In this document: in pieces, positions 18,115-27,386 of the stretch | How positions within the stretch are numbered: the first letter of the stretch is position 1 | Layout of the letters: each line of letters starts with the position of its first letter | Assembly: GCA_013032095.1 (NCBI GenBank) | Contig: WQBJ01000002.1 | Span: forward strand, 131,501 to 195,500 | DNA: 64,000 nucleotides | Direction: 5' to 3' | Source of the DNA: Ruegeria atlantica | GTDB taxonomy: Bacteria > Pseudomonadota > Alphaproteobacteria > Rhodobacterales > Rhodobacteraceae | Notes under the pieces: generated by a model | Told to the model about the DNA's origin: nothing | Databases searched by the model: none | What the model saw: only the letters and a program-made list of their open reading frames with translations | Translations under genes and position numbers: made by a program

Positions 18115-18785
18115 GTGACTATGGTCAAGCTTTCACGCTGATGCGTGAAGCGGCGCAGGGGCCGTGGCGGGATTATACCCGCCACGCTTTTGTCGAAGGG
18201 ATGAAGGATGGCACCCTGCCGCGCGAGGCCTTTCTGCACTATCTGAGGCAGGACTACGTGTTCTTGATCCACTTTTCCCGTGCGTGGGCGCTTGCGGTGG
18301 TGAAATCGGAAACCCACTCGGAAATGCTGACGGCCGTTGCGACGGTCAACGCTTTGGTGGCAGAGGAGATGCAGCTGCATATCGGGATCTGCGAAGCCGA
18401 AGGCATTTCTGGGGAAGAGCTGTTCGCAACCGAGGAACGGGCCGAAAACCTAGCCTATACCCGTTTTGTGCTGGAAGCCGGTTATAGCGGCGATCTGCTG
18501 GATCTGTTGGCCGCGCTTGCGCCCTGTGTCATGGGGTACGGTGAGATTGGGAAACGTCTGGCTGCCGAGGCTACCTCCGAGACCTATCATGACTGGATCA
18601 CCACTTACGCGAACCCGGATTACCAGGGTGCGTGCAAAGCGGTAGGAGAACTCTTGGATGCGGCTCTAACACGACGTGTTGGGGCAGATTTTACTGTTTC
18701 ACCTCGCTGGAAACGTCTGTGTCACACATTCCGAACGGCCACCGAGCTTGAGGTCAATTTCTGGCAAATGGGCTTGACCCCATGA
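18111..18785 (+). CDS. tenA: Aminopyrimidine aminohydrolase (TenA, thiaminase II family)
   Basis: This 224-residue all-helical protein hydrolyses aminomethyl-HMP to HMP in thiamine salvage. The nucleophile is expected at Cys139 in LAPCVMGYGEIG. FLHYLRQDYVFLIHFSRAWA contains the conserved active-site Asp and Tyr, and TATELEVNFWQMG near the C-terminus holds the conserved Glu. Its position between the ThiY and ThiZ genes, inside the TPP-controlled operon, fits pyrimidine salvage rather than thiamine breakdown. Confidence 0.95.
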   Translation: MSDYGQAFTLMREAAQGPWRDYTRHAFVEGMKDGTLPREAFLHYLRQDYVFLIHFSRAWALAVVKSETHSEMLTAVATVNALVAEEMQLHIGICEAEGISGEELFATEERAENLAYTRFVLEAGYSGDLLDLLAALAPCVMGYGEIGKRLAAEATSETYHDWITTYANPDYQGACKAVGELLDAALTRRVGADFTVSPRWKRLCHTFRTATELEVNFWQMGLTP

Positions 18786-19510
18786 CGCCCGCGCCCGATC
18801 TGACCATCAGCGGGCGGGCAAACATCGGTGAAACGCCCTTGTTCGCGCAGCTGACCCTGGCCCTTCGGGCGGGGCAGTGGACCTGTCTGCTGGGCGGATC
18901 GGGTGTTGGCAAAACCACGGTTCTGCGTCTGATTGCCGGGCTGGGGGCAGGTGCGGAATTCACCGGGAACATCACTGCAAGCGATGGGCAACCCGTTCCG
19001 GACCGTGTGGCGTACATGGCGCAGAATGACTTGCTGCTGCCTTGGGCCACGGTTGCACAGAATGTCTCGCTTGGGGCCAGGCTGCGCGGGCAAAAGCCGG
19101 ATCTGAACCGACGTGACCGCCTGATCGATCGGATGCGCCTGACGGATCACATGACAAAGAAACCGGCCGAGCTATCAGGTGGCCAACGCCAACGTGTGGC
19201 GCTGGCCCGGACGTTGATGGAGGATCGCCCGATTGTACTGTTGGATGAACCGTTCTCGGCCCTCGATGCGCGCACGCGGGCGGATATGCAGGATCTGGCG
19301 GCGGAAGCTTTACAGGGCCGCACAGTCTTGTTGGTCACCCATGATCCGGGCGAAGCCGCGCGATTGGGTCAGTCCATCGTTGTGATGACGCAGCAGGGGC
19401 TGACTCCGTGTGAGCCTCCGCAAGCCCCCGCCCCACGCCACGTGGACGACCTTGAGACCTTGGAGGCTCAGGGTGCGCTCTTGCGATTGCTGCGGGAAGA
19501 GGCGGCATGA
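18782..19510 (+). CDS. thiZ: ABC transporter ATP-binding protein of the thiamine-pyrimidine system
   Basis: This 242-residue nucleotide-binding protein has Walker A GGSGVGKTTV, a Q-loop in YMAQNDLLLPW, the signature [16 protein letters not shown], Walker B IVLLDEPFSALD and the switch histidine in VTHDPGEA. It overlaps both neighbours by four bases (ATGA). It powers import of the ThiY ligand through ThiX. Confidence 0.93.
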   Translation: MTPAPDLTISGRANIGETPLFAQLTLALRAGQWTCLLGGSGVGKTTVLRLIAGLGAGAEFTGNITASDGQPVPDRVAYMAQNDLLLPWATVAQNVSLGARLRGQKPDLNRRDRLIDRMRLTDHMTKKPAELSGGQRQRVALARTLMEDRPIVLLDEPFSALDARTRADMQDLAAEALQGRTVLLVTHDPGEAARLGQSIVVMTQQGLTPCEPPQAPAPRHVDDLETLEAQGALLRLLREEAA

Positions 19511-20241
19511 AATACCTCTCGGCTCTTGTAGCAACCGTGTTTGCATTGGCGCTCTGGCAGGGGATCGTTTGGATCACCGGATTACCAAAGTTCATTTTAC
19601 CTGGGCCTGTCCTCGTGGCCGAGACGTGGTGGCAAAACCGCTGGCTTATTGCCGAGCACACATGGATTACCGCGGTTGAAGTGGTGATCGGTTTGGCCTG
19701 CGGTACTGTGCTGGGCGTGATCACGGCGATGCAACTGGCCAACTCCCGCGCTGCTCGGGTACTGGTGCAGCCTATGCTGGTGTTCACGCAGGCTTTGCCG
19801 GTCTTTGCGCTGGCACCGCTGCTGACGCTATGGTTGGGTTATGGGCTGTGGTCCAAAGTCGCGATGGCGGTACTTATTATCTATTTCCCGATTACGTCGT
19901 CCTTTTTTGACGGTCTGATGCGGACGCCGCCCGGTTATCTGGATTTGGCGCGCACAATGCAGGCCAACCGACACGCGGTGCTGTGGCGCATCCGAATACC
20001 GGCGGCATTACCTTCTTTGGCCTCGGGGATGCGTTTGGCGGCTGTGTACGCGCCGATCGGGGCGGTGATCGGCGAATGGGTGGGGTCTTCACAAGGGCTT
20101 GGGTATTTGATGTTGCTCGCCAATGGCAGGGCAAAGACCGATCTGATGTTTGCCGCGATGCTGACGTTGGGCGTGTTCTCGATCCTGCTGCACCTAATCG
20201 TCCGCCGGGCCACTGCGCGCATGGCGGGTGAGGCGCGTTAA
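19507..20241 (+). CDS. thiX: ABC transporter permease of the thiamine-pyrimidine system
   Basis: This 244-residue permease of the nitrate/sulfonate/taurine (SsuC-like) type has about six membrane helices, for example ALVATVFALALWQGIVWITG and VVIGLACGTVLGVITAMQLA. The EAA-like coupling motif is in FFDGLMRTPPGYLDLARTM followed by IRIPAALPSLASGMR. It is the last gene of the riboswitch-controlled run. radC follows after 35 bases on the same strand and may or may not share the transcript. Confidence 0.93.
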   Translation: MKYLSALVATVFALALWQGIVWITGLPKFILPGPVLVAETWWQNRWLIAEHTWITAVEVVIGLACGTVLGVITAMQLANSRAARVLVQPMLVFTQALPVFALAPLLTLWLGYGLWSKVAMAVLIIYFPITSSFFDGLMRTPPGYLDLARTMQANRHAVLWRIRIPAALPSLASGMRLAAVYAPIGAVIGEWVGSSQGLGYLMLLANGRAKTDLMFAAMLTLGVFSILLHLIVRRATARMAGEAR

Positions 20242-20276
20242 CCCTTTGGCAACCGATTCTGCATCAAAGTGTGCCC

Positions 20277-21032
20277 ATGACACAGGACGCCTTTGCCGAA
20301 GCCCCAATGCTGTTCGATACGGACGAAGCGCCAGCGCAGCCGCTGCCGACGGGTCGGTTGCCCTCCTACATCAAAGATCATCGTAAGCGGCTGCGCGAAA
20401 GGTTCATGTCTGGCGGGTCTGCGGCCATGCCGGATTATGAGTTGTTGGAATTGGTCCTGTTCCGCTCGATCCCACGGCAAGACGTGAAGCCGTTGGCGCG
20501 GGCGTTGATGGATACGTTCGGTGATTTCAACAGGGTCCTGACCGCGCCAGAGGAACGTCTGCGCCAGATCAAAGGTGTCGGCGACACGGTGATTACCGAT
20601 CTGAAAATACTTGAAGCCTGTGCCCACCGTATGGCCCGCGCTCGGGTGATGCAGCGGCATGTAATCTCTGGCTGGGATGCAATACTAGACTATTGTCATA
20701 CGACGATGGCTCATCGCGAGACCGAGCAGTTCCGGGTGTTCTATCTGGATCGCAAGAACGTGCTGATCGCGGATGAGGAGCAGGCCAAGGGCACTGTGGA
20801 CCATGTCCCGGTTTACCCGCGCGAAGTGGCGAAACGGGCGCTGGAACTGAACGCCTCGGCGCTCATCCTGGTGCACAATCACCCCTCGGGCGATCCGACA
20901 CCGTCACAATCGGATATCGACATGACCAACCGGATTCAGGACGCCTGCCTGGCACTGGGGCTGACGCTGCATGATCATTTGATCATTGGGAAATCAACTG
21001 AGTTGAGCTTTCGATCTCAGGGATATCTGTAA
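20277..21032 (+). CDS. radC: RadC/JAB-domain protein
   Basis: This 251-residue protein has N-terminal helix-hairpin-helix segments (DYELLELVLFRSIPRQDVK and RLRQIKGVGDTVI) and a C-terminal JAMM-type metallohydrolase domain with LVHNHPSGDPTPSQSDID, which carries the HxH and Asp zinc ligands. The family is widely called a DNA repair protein, but that role is not well supported and the biochemical function is unknown. The frame opens with a GTG at 20271. The ATG six bases later is used. It ends four bases before the convergent PstS/OmpA gene. Confidence 0.92.
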   Translation: MTQDAFAEAPMLFDTDEAPAQPLPTGRLPSYIKDHRKRLRERFMSGGSAAMPDYELLELVLFRSIPRQDVKPLARALMDTFGDFNRVLTAPEERLRQIKGVGDTVITDLKILEACAHRMARARVMQRHVISGWDAILDYCHTTMAHRETEQFRVFYLDRKNVLIADEEQAKGTVDHVPVYPREVAKRALELNASALILVHNHPSGDPTPSQSDIDMTNRIQDACLALGLTLHDHLIIGKSTELSFRSQGYL

Positions 21033-21036
21033 CGGA

Positions 21037-22593
21037 CTACCGCACCCAAACCTCGACCCGACGATTGACCTTGCGCCCCCAATCCGAGTCGTCACAGGCC
21101 ATGGGCATTGCTTCGCCAAAGGCGTCGACTTCAAGCTCTATACTATTGGGAATCGCGGTTTCCACCGCTGCCAATACCGCATTGCGCACCGTTTTCGCGC
21201 GTAGCAATGCGATCTGCTTGTTGGCCGCCGCTGCACCGTCGCCGTCGCTGAACCCAATGAAGACGAGCTTGCGAACATCCAGTGTACCGGCTTCAAGCTG
21301 CTGGGCCAGTTGCTGGATATTGGATCGGGATTGCGCGTCCGGACGCGACGACCCGGCCTCGAAGCGGACAGACAGAGACAGTCGGGACAGAGGGCGCAAT
21401 GTGATGATCAGGCGCTGCAGTTCGTCCAACCCTACCTCTGCACCGCCCGAGGCTATGGCATTTGCCAGTCGATTCCCCTGCAGGGCGATGGACATCGTTT
21501 CGGGGGCCTGATCGACAAAACCCGCTTTGCGGATCGCCAATTGGGCTTCAGCGCTTTGGGTATAGGCCAAAAACTGACGGGCTACACGCGGCAGGCGGCG
21601 TTGGGGCAGATAGAGGAACATCGGTGAGGTCAGGGGATAATCTTCGGTTTTGATCGTTTGCCGCGTGGCCATCAGCGTGTGGCCGCACCCCCCGGCAATA
21701 GGCAAAGCACGGACCGTGCTGGCCTCAGCCTGGCTGGCGATCCCGATGGCAAAGGGGTCGTTGGCCACACTGCGGATCAAATCGCCGCTACGGTTGTGTC
21801 TAGTGACGGTTTCGAGCAGGGCTGCGCCGGTTGGTGCCAGCAACTGGCCTTCGATAGCCTGTGCAAGGCCGGACTCGGCTTCGGGCAGGTGCAGTGCAAT
21901 CGGCGCGTCCGGTCCGCCCAAAGCCGACCAGTTGGTAATTTCGCCAGACAACACCAGCGCCAGATCAGCCAAAGAGATATGGGGCACCGTATTGCCCGCA
22001 GCTACGACGGGTACCAGAGCGTCCAATGCCACAACTCTGGAGCGGCGTGCATGGGTCAGATCGCCCAATCCGGCGGTTTGAGCAAATTCTTGTTCTTGCG
22101 GATGGATTTCGCGCAGGGCCATGACGATATCGGCCCGACCCTCGATCAGATCTGCGAACCCACTACTCGTATTGCCGATGTCAAAAAAGAATCGGCCCAG
22201 CGGCGCATCGCGTCCGCTTTGGCGCAGCGTGTAGGTCAGGGTATTAGCGTCCGAGGTGAGGGATTCAGCGGACAATCCTTCCTGTTCAGCAAAACCCATC
22301 ACCAGTGCGGGTAACACCTGTTCTGCCATGACCGAAGACCCCGAAAACCGTAATTCGGCTACGAAATCAGTCAGGTTCGGGCATGCGGGGCCATCGCAGG
22401 TCACGCCCGAGCCGTCCACTGTAAGCTCGCCGAATTGCGTGTCGACGCGGTAGAACTCCCCATCAAAGCCCAGCAATGTGCCGGCCACCTCGACCTGGCC
22501 GTCATGAGAGGTGAGCGTGATATCCTGTGCCTGCACGGTCGAACAGAGGGTCGCGGAGAACAGTGCGGCGGCTGCCACACGGAAAAATGTCAT
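21037..22593 (-). CDS. PstS-like substrate-binding protein fused to an OmpA peptidoglycan-binding domain
   Basis: The 518-residue protein has a signal peptide (cleavage after SATLCSTVQA). A PstS/PBP-like domain spans about residues 85-350, with LALVLSGEITNWSALGGPDAPI and SPMFLYLPQRRLPRVARQFL. An OmpA C-terminal domain spans about 395-518: LSVRFEAGSSRP, VFIGFSDGDGA, and the closing block GRKVNRRVEVWVR with the peptidoglycan-binding Arg. It probably sits in the periplasm tethered to peptidoglycan. Phosphate binding is not shown. No pstCAB genes are near. It follows the conserved anchored protein on the same strand by 24 bases. Confidence 0.88.
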   Translation of the reverse strand: MTFFRVAAAALFSATLCSTVQAQDITLTSHDGQVEVAGTLLGFDGEFYRVDTQFGELTVDGSGVTCDGPACPNLTDFVAELRFSGSSVMAEQVLPALVMGFAEQEGLSAESLTSDANTLTYTLRQSGRDAPLGRFFFDIGNTSSGFADLIEGRADIVMALREIHPQEQEFAQTAGLGDLTHARRSRVVALDALVPVVAAGNTVPHISLADLALVLSGEITNWSALGGPDAPIALHLPEAESGLAQAIEGQLLAPTGAALLETVTRHNRSGDLIRSVANDPFAIGIASQAEASTVRALPIAGGCGHTLMATRQTIKTEDYPLTSPMFLYLPQRRLPRVARQFLAYTQSAEAQLAIRKAGFVDQAPETMSIALQGNRLANAIASGGAEVGLDELQRLIITLRPLSRLSLSVRFEAGSSRPDAQSRSNIQQLAQQLEAGTLDVRKLVFIGFSDGDGAAAANKQIALLRAKTVRNAVLAAVETAIPNSIELEVDAFGEAMPMACDDSDWGRKVNRRVEVWVR

Positions 22594-22617
22594 AAGAACG
22601 TCAAGCCTGCCTGCGGT

Positions 22618-23538
22618 TTAGTTTGCCGCGATTGTCAGGTTTTGGAACAGATTATTCAACACCAGAAACTCGCCGGTTCTGGAGCAATCGGGAAAGCTCA
22701 GCGTCAAATCGCGCGATCGTAGCTCTCGGTCGTCACGCAGCTCTAGCGATTGCACGTTTAATTCTCTGCCGCAGTTTTCGGCTGTAACTTCGGCCTCGAC
22801 CGTCAGTTCGATAGAGCCAGATTTTTGCGACTGCCCCACTGGGAAAGAATAGACTTCAACATTGCGGGCATCACTGAATGCCGGCTGCGCCAAGTGTACA
22901 ACACTGCCCGTGCCTTGAGCGTCGGACGCGGCCGAAACATGACCATTGTCGCCATAGCTGGCGCCGAATTCTAACGCATGGATCTGTAGGTCCGTTTCAC
23001 CCTGCCATTGCAGGGCAATACGGGAATATTGGCCGATGTCGGGGATGTGAGTGGTGGCAACGGTCCCTTTCTGATTCTCAAGCGAGATCAGGAAGATCGC
23101 GTATTCCGACAAGGCTGGTATGTTCAGATCCAGTACGCCATTTGCGTCTGTCTGTTGGGTTACGGTCAGGCCGCTGTGATGCACTTCGATGCGTTCATTG
23201 CCGTGGCAGGGAGCATTTACGATCAGGCGTGCGGCAGCGCCGGGAACAGCATGGGCACGGGCGCCGAGGCTGCAATCACGATCGTCAGTGGGAGCAGACT
23301 GGCTGGCTTTCACCGTCCGTTGCGTTGCGACGGGGTCTTCACTTGTTTTACGGGCGGGGTTCGAGGAGGTCAGAACTATACCTGCCAACCCGGGAATGGT
23401 CGAAGCCTCAGCGACCACGATTTCAGAGTCCTGCGCGCCAAAGGGCAGCGCTGGAGTTCCATACTGCATCAGGTAACCAATCGCCAGCGCGCAAGCGACA
23501 GTGCCGCCGGTGGTCACGTAGTTTTTTATTACAAACAA
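22618..23538 (-). CDS. Conserved membrane-anchored periplasmic protein downstream of secA
   Basis: I do not recognise a characterised domain. The protein has one N-terminal hydrophobic segment (TVACALAIGYLMQYG), then a low-complexity linker, then a mostly beta-rich region with paired cysteines (DCSLGARAH, NAPCHGNER, AENCGREL and SFPDCSRT) that could form disulfides outside the cytoplasm. Relatives in Rhodobacterales are often labelled 'translocase', probably only from proximity to secA. The frame reaches an ATG at 23571, but a TTG at 23538 is preceded by GGGGAGGG at good spacing and is preferred. It lies between the secA terminator and the PstS/OmpA gene, and is probably co-transcribed with the latter. 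Confidence 0.7.
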   Translation of the reverse strand: MFVIKNYVTTGGTVACALAIGYLMQYGTPALPFGAQDSEIVVAEASTIPGLAGIVLTSSNPARKTSEDPVATQRTVKASQSAPTDDRDCSLGARAHAVPGAAARLIVNAPCHGNERIEVHHSGLTVTQQTDANGVLDLNIPALSEYAIFLISLENQKGTVATTHIPDIGQYSRIALQWQGETDLQIHALEFGASYGDNGHVSAASDAQGTGSVVHLAQPAFSDARNVEVYSFPVGQSQKSGSIELTVEAEVTAENCGRELNVQSLELRDDRELRSRDLTLSFPDCSRTGEFLVLNNLFQNLTIAAN

Positions 23539-23577
23539 GACACCCTCCCCAGTTGAAGGAGCGAGTCGCATTTTGAT

Positions 23578-23605
23578 TTTGAAACACGGCCAATATGTGG
23601 CCGTG
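23578..23605 (-). terminator. Terminator after secA
   Basis: On the reverse strand CACGGCC, a 7-base loop and GGCCGTG form a perfect 7-bp stem followed by TTTCAAAAT. It lies 34 bases after the secA stop and just before the next gene, so it may allow partial readthrough. Confidence 0.7.
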
Positions 23606-23638
23606 AAGTGGACTCAATGTGCCTCAATTTGGGTGTCG

Positions 23639-26356
23639 TTAGGTCAGGCGTCCGTGGCAATGTTTGAATTTCTTGCCTGACCCGCAGGGGCAAGGATCAT
23701 TGCGCGACGGGTTGCCCCAGGTGCTGGGATCGTCCTCGACAAAGCCAGGGCGGGCGTCACCCGAAGCTTGGGCCTCGGCTACTGCTTCTGCTTTTCCAGC
23801 CGCCTGATCAACCGCTTTTTGCGCCTGTACCTGTTGCGCCTGCATTTGCGCCAGCATCTCGCGTTGCTCTTCTTCGGTCAACGGACGCACGCGCGACAAT
23901 TGCTGGGTCACGGTTTCGCGTAGGCTGTCCAACATGCTTTCGAACAGCTGGAAGCTTTCGTTCTTGTATTCGTTCAGCGGATCGCGCTGGGCGTAACCCC
24001 GGAAGCCAACAACCGACCGCAGATGTTCCAGCGTCAGCAGATGCTCGCGCCATTTGCTGTCGATGGTTTGCAGCAGCACCTGTTTTTCGATGTTGCGCAT
24101 GTTTTCCGGCCCAAAAGCCGCGGCCTTCTGCGCCATCATCTCGTCCGCGGCATTGACCAGACGCTCGCGCACCTGCTCGTCGTCCACGCCTTCCTCGGCA
24201 GCCCAGTCCTGAACTGGCGCGTCGATGGTAAGCTTGTCCTTGATCGCCTCGTGCAACCCGTCGGTGTCCCATTGGTCTGCATAGGATTTCGGCGGCATGT
24301 ATTCGTCAATCAGATCGTCGATCACCTGTTCGCGCATGTCCGACACGATTTCGGACAGGTCATCGGAAGACATGATCTCGCGCCGTTGGCTGAACACCAC
24401 TTTCCGCTGGTCGTTCATCACGTCGTCGAACTTCAGAACGTTCTTGCGCATGTCGAAGTTGCGGCCTTCGACCTTGGATTGCGCCCGTTCCAACGACTTG
24501 TTGACCCAAGGGTGGACGATGGCCTCGCCCTCTTTCATGCCCAGCGTGGTCAGAACCTTGTCCAGACGTTCCGAGCCGAAGATGCGCATCAGGTCGTCTT
24601 CGAGGCTCAGGTAGAAGGCGGTGCGGCCCGGGTCACCCTGACGACCTGAGCGGCCGCGCAGCTGGTTGTCGATCCGGCGGCTTTCGTGCCGTTCCGAAGC
24701 CATTACATAAAGACCGCCAGCGGACAGAACCTTTTCCTTTTCTTCTGAGTGGCGCGCCTCTTCAGCGGCGCGCAACTCGGCCGGGTCAACCTCGGGGTTC
24801 TCGGCAAGTGCCTTCAGAACCTTCATTTCAACGTTGCCACCCAGCTGAATATCGGTGCCGCGGCCAGCCATGTTGGTGGCGATGGTTACCGCGCCATACC
24901 GTCCCGCATCGGCTACGATCTGCGCCTCTTGCTCGTGCTGGCGGGCGTTCAGAACGTTGTGCTCGATGCCTTCCTTGGTCAGCATCTGGCTCAGCAGTTC
25001 GGATTTCTCGATCGAGGTGGTGCCCAGCAGAACCGGCTGGCCCTTGGCTTGCGCTTCTTTGGTTTCCTCGATCATCGCGCTGTATTTCTCACCCGCCGTG
25101 CGATAAACTTGGTCGTCCTCGTCCACACGGGCAATCGGCTTGTTGGTCGGAACCTCGACCACGCCCAGACCGTAGATTTCCTGGAATTCCTCGGCCTCAG
25201 TCAGGGCGGTACCGGTCATGCCGCCCAGCTTGTCATAGAGGCGGAAGTAGTTCTGGAAGGTCACGCTGGCCAGCGTCACGTTTTCGGGCTGAATTTGAAC
25301 GCCCTCCTTGGCCTCAATGGCCTGATGCAGACCTTCGGACAGGCGGCGGCCCGGCATCATCCGTCCGGTGAATTCGTCGATCAGAACCACGTTGCCATCG
25401 CGTACGATGTAGTCCTTGTCGCGCGTGAACAGCTTGTGCGCGCGCAGACCCTGGTTGACGTGGTGTACGACCGTAGTGCTTTCCGGGTCATAGAGCGAAT
25501 GGCCTTCCGGGATAAGGCCGGCGGCAATCAGCTGTTGTTCCAGAAACTCGTTCCCCTCATCGGTGAAGGTCACGTTCCGGGACTTTTCGTCCAGCGTGAA
25601 GTGATCATCGCTCAGCGAGGGGATCAGCCCGTCGATGGCGGTATACAAGTCCGAGCGGTCTTGCGACGGCCCCGAGATGATCAGCGGGGTTCGCGCTTCG
25701 TCGATCAGGATCGAATCCACCTCGTCCACAATCGCGAAATTGTGGAACTTCTGGTAAATCTGATCCAGCTCCGCCTTCATGTTATCGCGCAGATAGTCGA
25801 AGCCCAGCTCATTGTTGGTGGCATAGGTCACGTCGCAGGAATAGGCGGCCTTTTTTTCGGCATCCGGCTGGCCCGACCAAATCACGCCGGTGGTCATGCC
25901 GACTGCCTCGAACACCTTGCCCATCCATTCGGCGTCGCGCTTGGCCAGATATTCGTTCACGGTAACGACGTGTACGCCCTTCCCGGTCAGAGCGTTCAGA
26001 TACGCGGGGAAGGTCGCGACCAGTGTCTTGCCCTCACCCGTTTTCATTTCCGAGATATTGCCCTGATGCAGGAACGCGCCGCCCATCAGCTGAACGTCAA
26101 AGGCACGCAGACCCAGCGCGCGCTTGGCGCCTTCGCGGACGTTGGCAAAGGCTTCGGGCAACAGGTCGTCCAGGCTCTCGCCGCCCAATGCGCGTTTGCG
26201 TAATTCTTCGGTCTTTTCCTTCAGACCGTCATCCGACAGTTTCTCGAACTCGGGCTCCAGCGCGTTGATCTTTTCGATCAGGGGGCGGGTCGCCTTGATC
26301 TTGCGGTCGTTCGGTGTTCCGAACACCTTTTTCGCGAGCGTTCCGAGTCCCAGCAT
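23639..26356 (-). CDS. secA: Preprotein translocase ATPase SecA
   Basis: This 905-residue motor drives proteins through SecYEG. It starts [13 protein letters not shown]. Walker A is [12 protein letters not shown] (about residue 103), DEAD-like Walker B is [17 protein letters not shown], and [11 protein letters not shown] is motif VI. The C-terminal zinc-binding tail [14 protein letters not shown] is intact, so it should interact with SecB and lipids. The frame extends to 26422, but the first 22 residues are not SecA-like, so the ATG at 26356 is used. It is divergent from the parvulin gene with a 176-base gap. Confidence 0.98.
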   Translation of the reverse strand: MLGLGTLAKKVFGTPNDRKIKATRPLIEKINALEPEFEKLSDDGLKEKTEELRKRALGGESLDDLLPEAFANVREGAKRALGLRAFDVQLMGGAFLHQGNISEMKTGEGKTLVATFPAYLNALTGKGVHVVTVNEYLAKRDAEWMGKVFEAVGMTTGVIWSGQPDAEKKAAYSCDVTYATNNELGFDYLRDNMKAELDQIYQKFHNFAIVDEVDSILIDEARTPLIISGPSQDRSDLYTAIDGLIPSLSDDHFTLDEKSRNVTFTDEGNEFLEQQLIAAGLIPEGHSLYDPESTTVVHHVNQGLRAHKLFTRDKDYIVRDGNVVLIDEFTGRMMPGRRLSEGLHQAIEAKEGVQIQPENVTLASVTFQNYFRLYDKLGGMTGTALTEAEEFQEIYGLGVVEVPTNKPIARVDEDDQVYRTAGEKYSAMIEETKEAQAKGQPVLLGTTSIEKSELLSQMLTKEGIEHNVLNARQHEQEAQIVADAGRYGAVTIATNMAGRGTDIQLGGNVEMKVLKALAENPEVDPAELRAAEEARHSEEKEKVLSAGGLYVMASERHESRRIDNQLRGRSGRQGDPGRTAFYLSLEDDLMRIFGSERLDKVLTTLGMKEGEAIVHPWVNKSLERAQSKVEGRNFDMRKNVLKFDDVMNDQRKVVFSQRREIMSSDDLSEIVSDMREQVIDDLIDEYMPPKSYADQWDTDGLHEAIKDKLTIDAPVQDWAAEEGVDDEQVRERLVNAADEMMAQKAAAFGPENMRNIEKQVLLQTIDSKWREHLLTLEHLRSVVGFRGYAQRDPLNEYKNESFQLFESMLDSLRETVTQQLSRVRPLTEEEQREMLAQMQAQQVQAQKAVDQAAGKAEAVAEAQASGDARPGFVEDDPSTWGNPSRNDPCPCGSGKKFKHCHGRLT

Positions 26357-26532
26357 GTTCACTCCAGCGGATCTATTCTTGTCTTGGTTGCGACAGGCTT
26401 GCCCACCTTGCGCGCAACCCATAGATACGGGGGGTGAAAGGCGGCCCTGTCCAAGGCTTCAAAGCGATGTAAGCGGCAGGTTCCAGAGTGTCAACGCTGC
26501 GCCCTGTCGCGGCAAAGAAATAGGATGAATCC

Positions 26533-27381
26533 ATGCCCAAAGGCCTCACTTTTCTGCCATCGGTGGCGCTTGCCGCCGTGATGGCCCTGCCACTGGCCGC
26601 CGAAACGAAACCCGATGCTGACACCGTGGTCGCGCGTGTGAATGGAGATGAGATCACATTGGGTCACATCATTGCCACCGCTGCTGTGCTGCCCGAGCAA
26701 TACCAGCAGATCGAGGATGACGTTTTGTACGAACTGATCGTCGATCAGATGATTCAGCAGCAATTGCTGGGCCAGCAGCAGGAAGAGCTGACCAAACTGA
26801 ACACCCTCGCACTGGAGAATGAGTCACGATCCTTGCGGGCAGTGCAGACGGTGAATGCTCTGATCGAAGAACATCTGACGGATGAAGCAATTCAAGAGGC
26901 GTATGACGCCAAATACGCCGACTTCCAAGGTGCGGATGAGTTCAACGCCAGCCATATCCTTGTGGAATCCGAAGAAGAGGCCAAAGAGATCAAGGCGCAG
27001 CTGGACGATGGCGCCGACTTTGCCGAACTGGCCAAGGAACATTCTACCGGCCCGTCGGGCCCAAACGGAGGTGAGCTGGGTTGGTTCGGTTCGGGTCAGA
27101 TGGTCCCGGCCTTTGAGGCGGCCGTGATTGGTCTGGAAAAAGGGCAGGTGTCCGAGCCGGTGAAAACCCAGTTCGGCTGGCACGTGGTCACCCTGAACGA
27201 CAAGCGCAAATCTGAGGCCCCCGCGCTGGAGCAGGTCCGCGCTGAGCTGAGCCAGACCCTGCAGCAGGATGTGATTCAAGCCCGCATCGACGAACTGACA
27301 CAAGGCGCCGAGATTGAACGTCCTGCACTCGAGGGCGCTGGCCCCGAAGTGTTGCGGCAGATCGAGCTGATTCAGGAGTAA
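26533..27381 (+). CDS. Parvulin-type peptidyl-prolyl cis-trans isomerase
   Basis: The 282-residue protein has a signal peptide (FLPSVALAAVMALPLAA), a helical N-terminal chaperone part like SurA/PrsA, and one rotamase domain at about residues 135-225. The rotamase domain holds NASHILVESEEEAKEI, GPSGPNGGELGWFGSGQMVPAF and TQFGWHVVTLND. It would help fold exported proteins in the periplasm. It sits divergently beside secA. argJ begins five bases after its stop, so the two are probably co-transcribed. Confidence 0.92.
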   Translation: MPKGLTFLPSVALAAVMALPLAAETKPDADTVVARVNGDEITLGHIIATAAVLPEQYQQIEDDVLYELIVDQMIQQQLLGQQQEELTKLNTLALENESRSLRAVQTVNALIEEHLTDEAIQEAYDAKYADFQGADEFNASHILVESEEEAKEIKAQLDDGADFAELAKEHSTGPSGPNGGELGWFGSGQMVPAFEAAVIGLEKGQVSEPVKTQFGWHVVTLNDKRKSEAPALEQVRAELSQTLQQDVIQARIDELTQGAEIERPALEGAGPEVLRQIELIQE

Positions 27382-27386
27382 GCCCC

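Noticed and set aside
24749..26203. 484-codon frame opposite secA
   Set aside because: It is a shadow of secA codon bias with no recognisable motifs.
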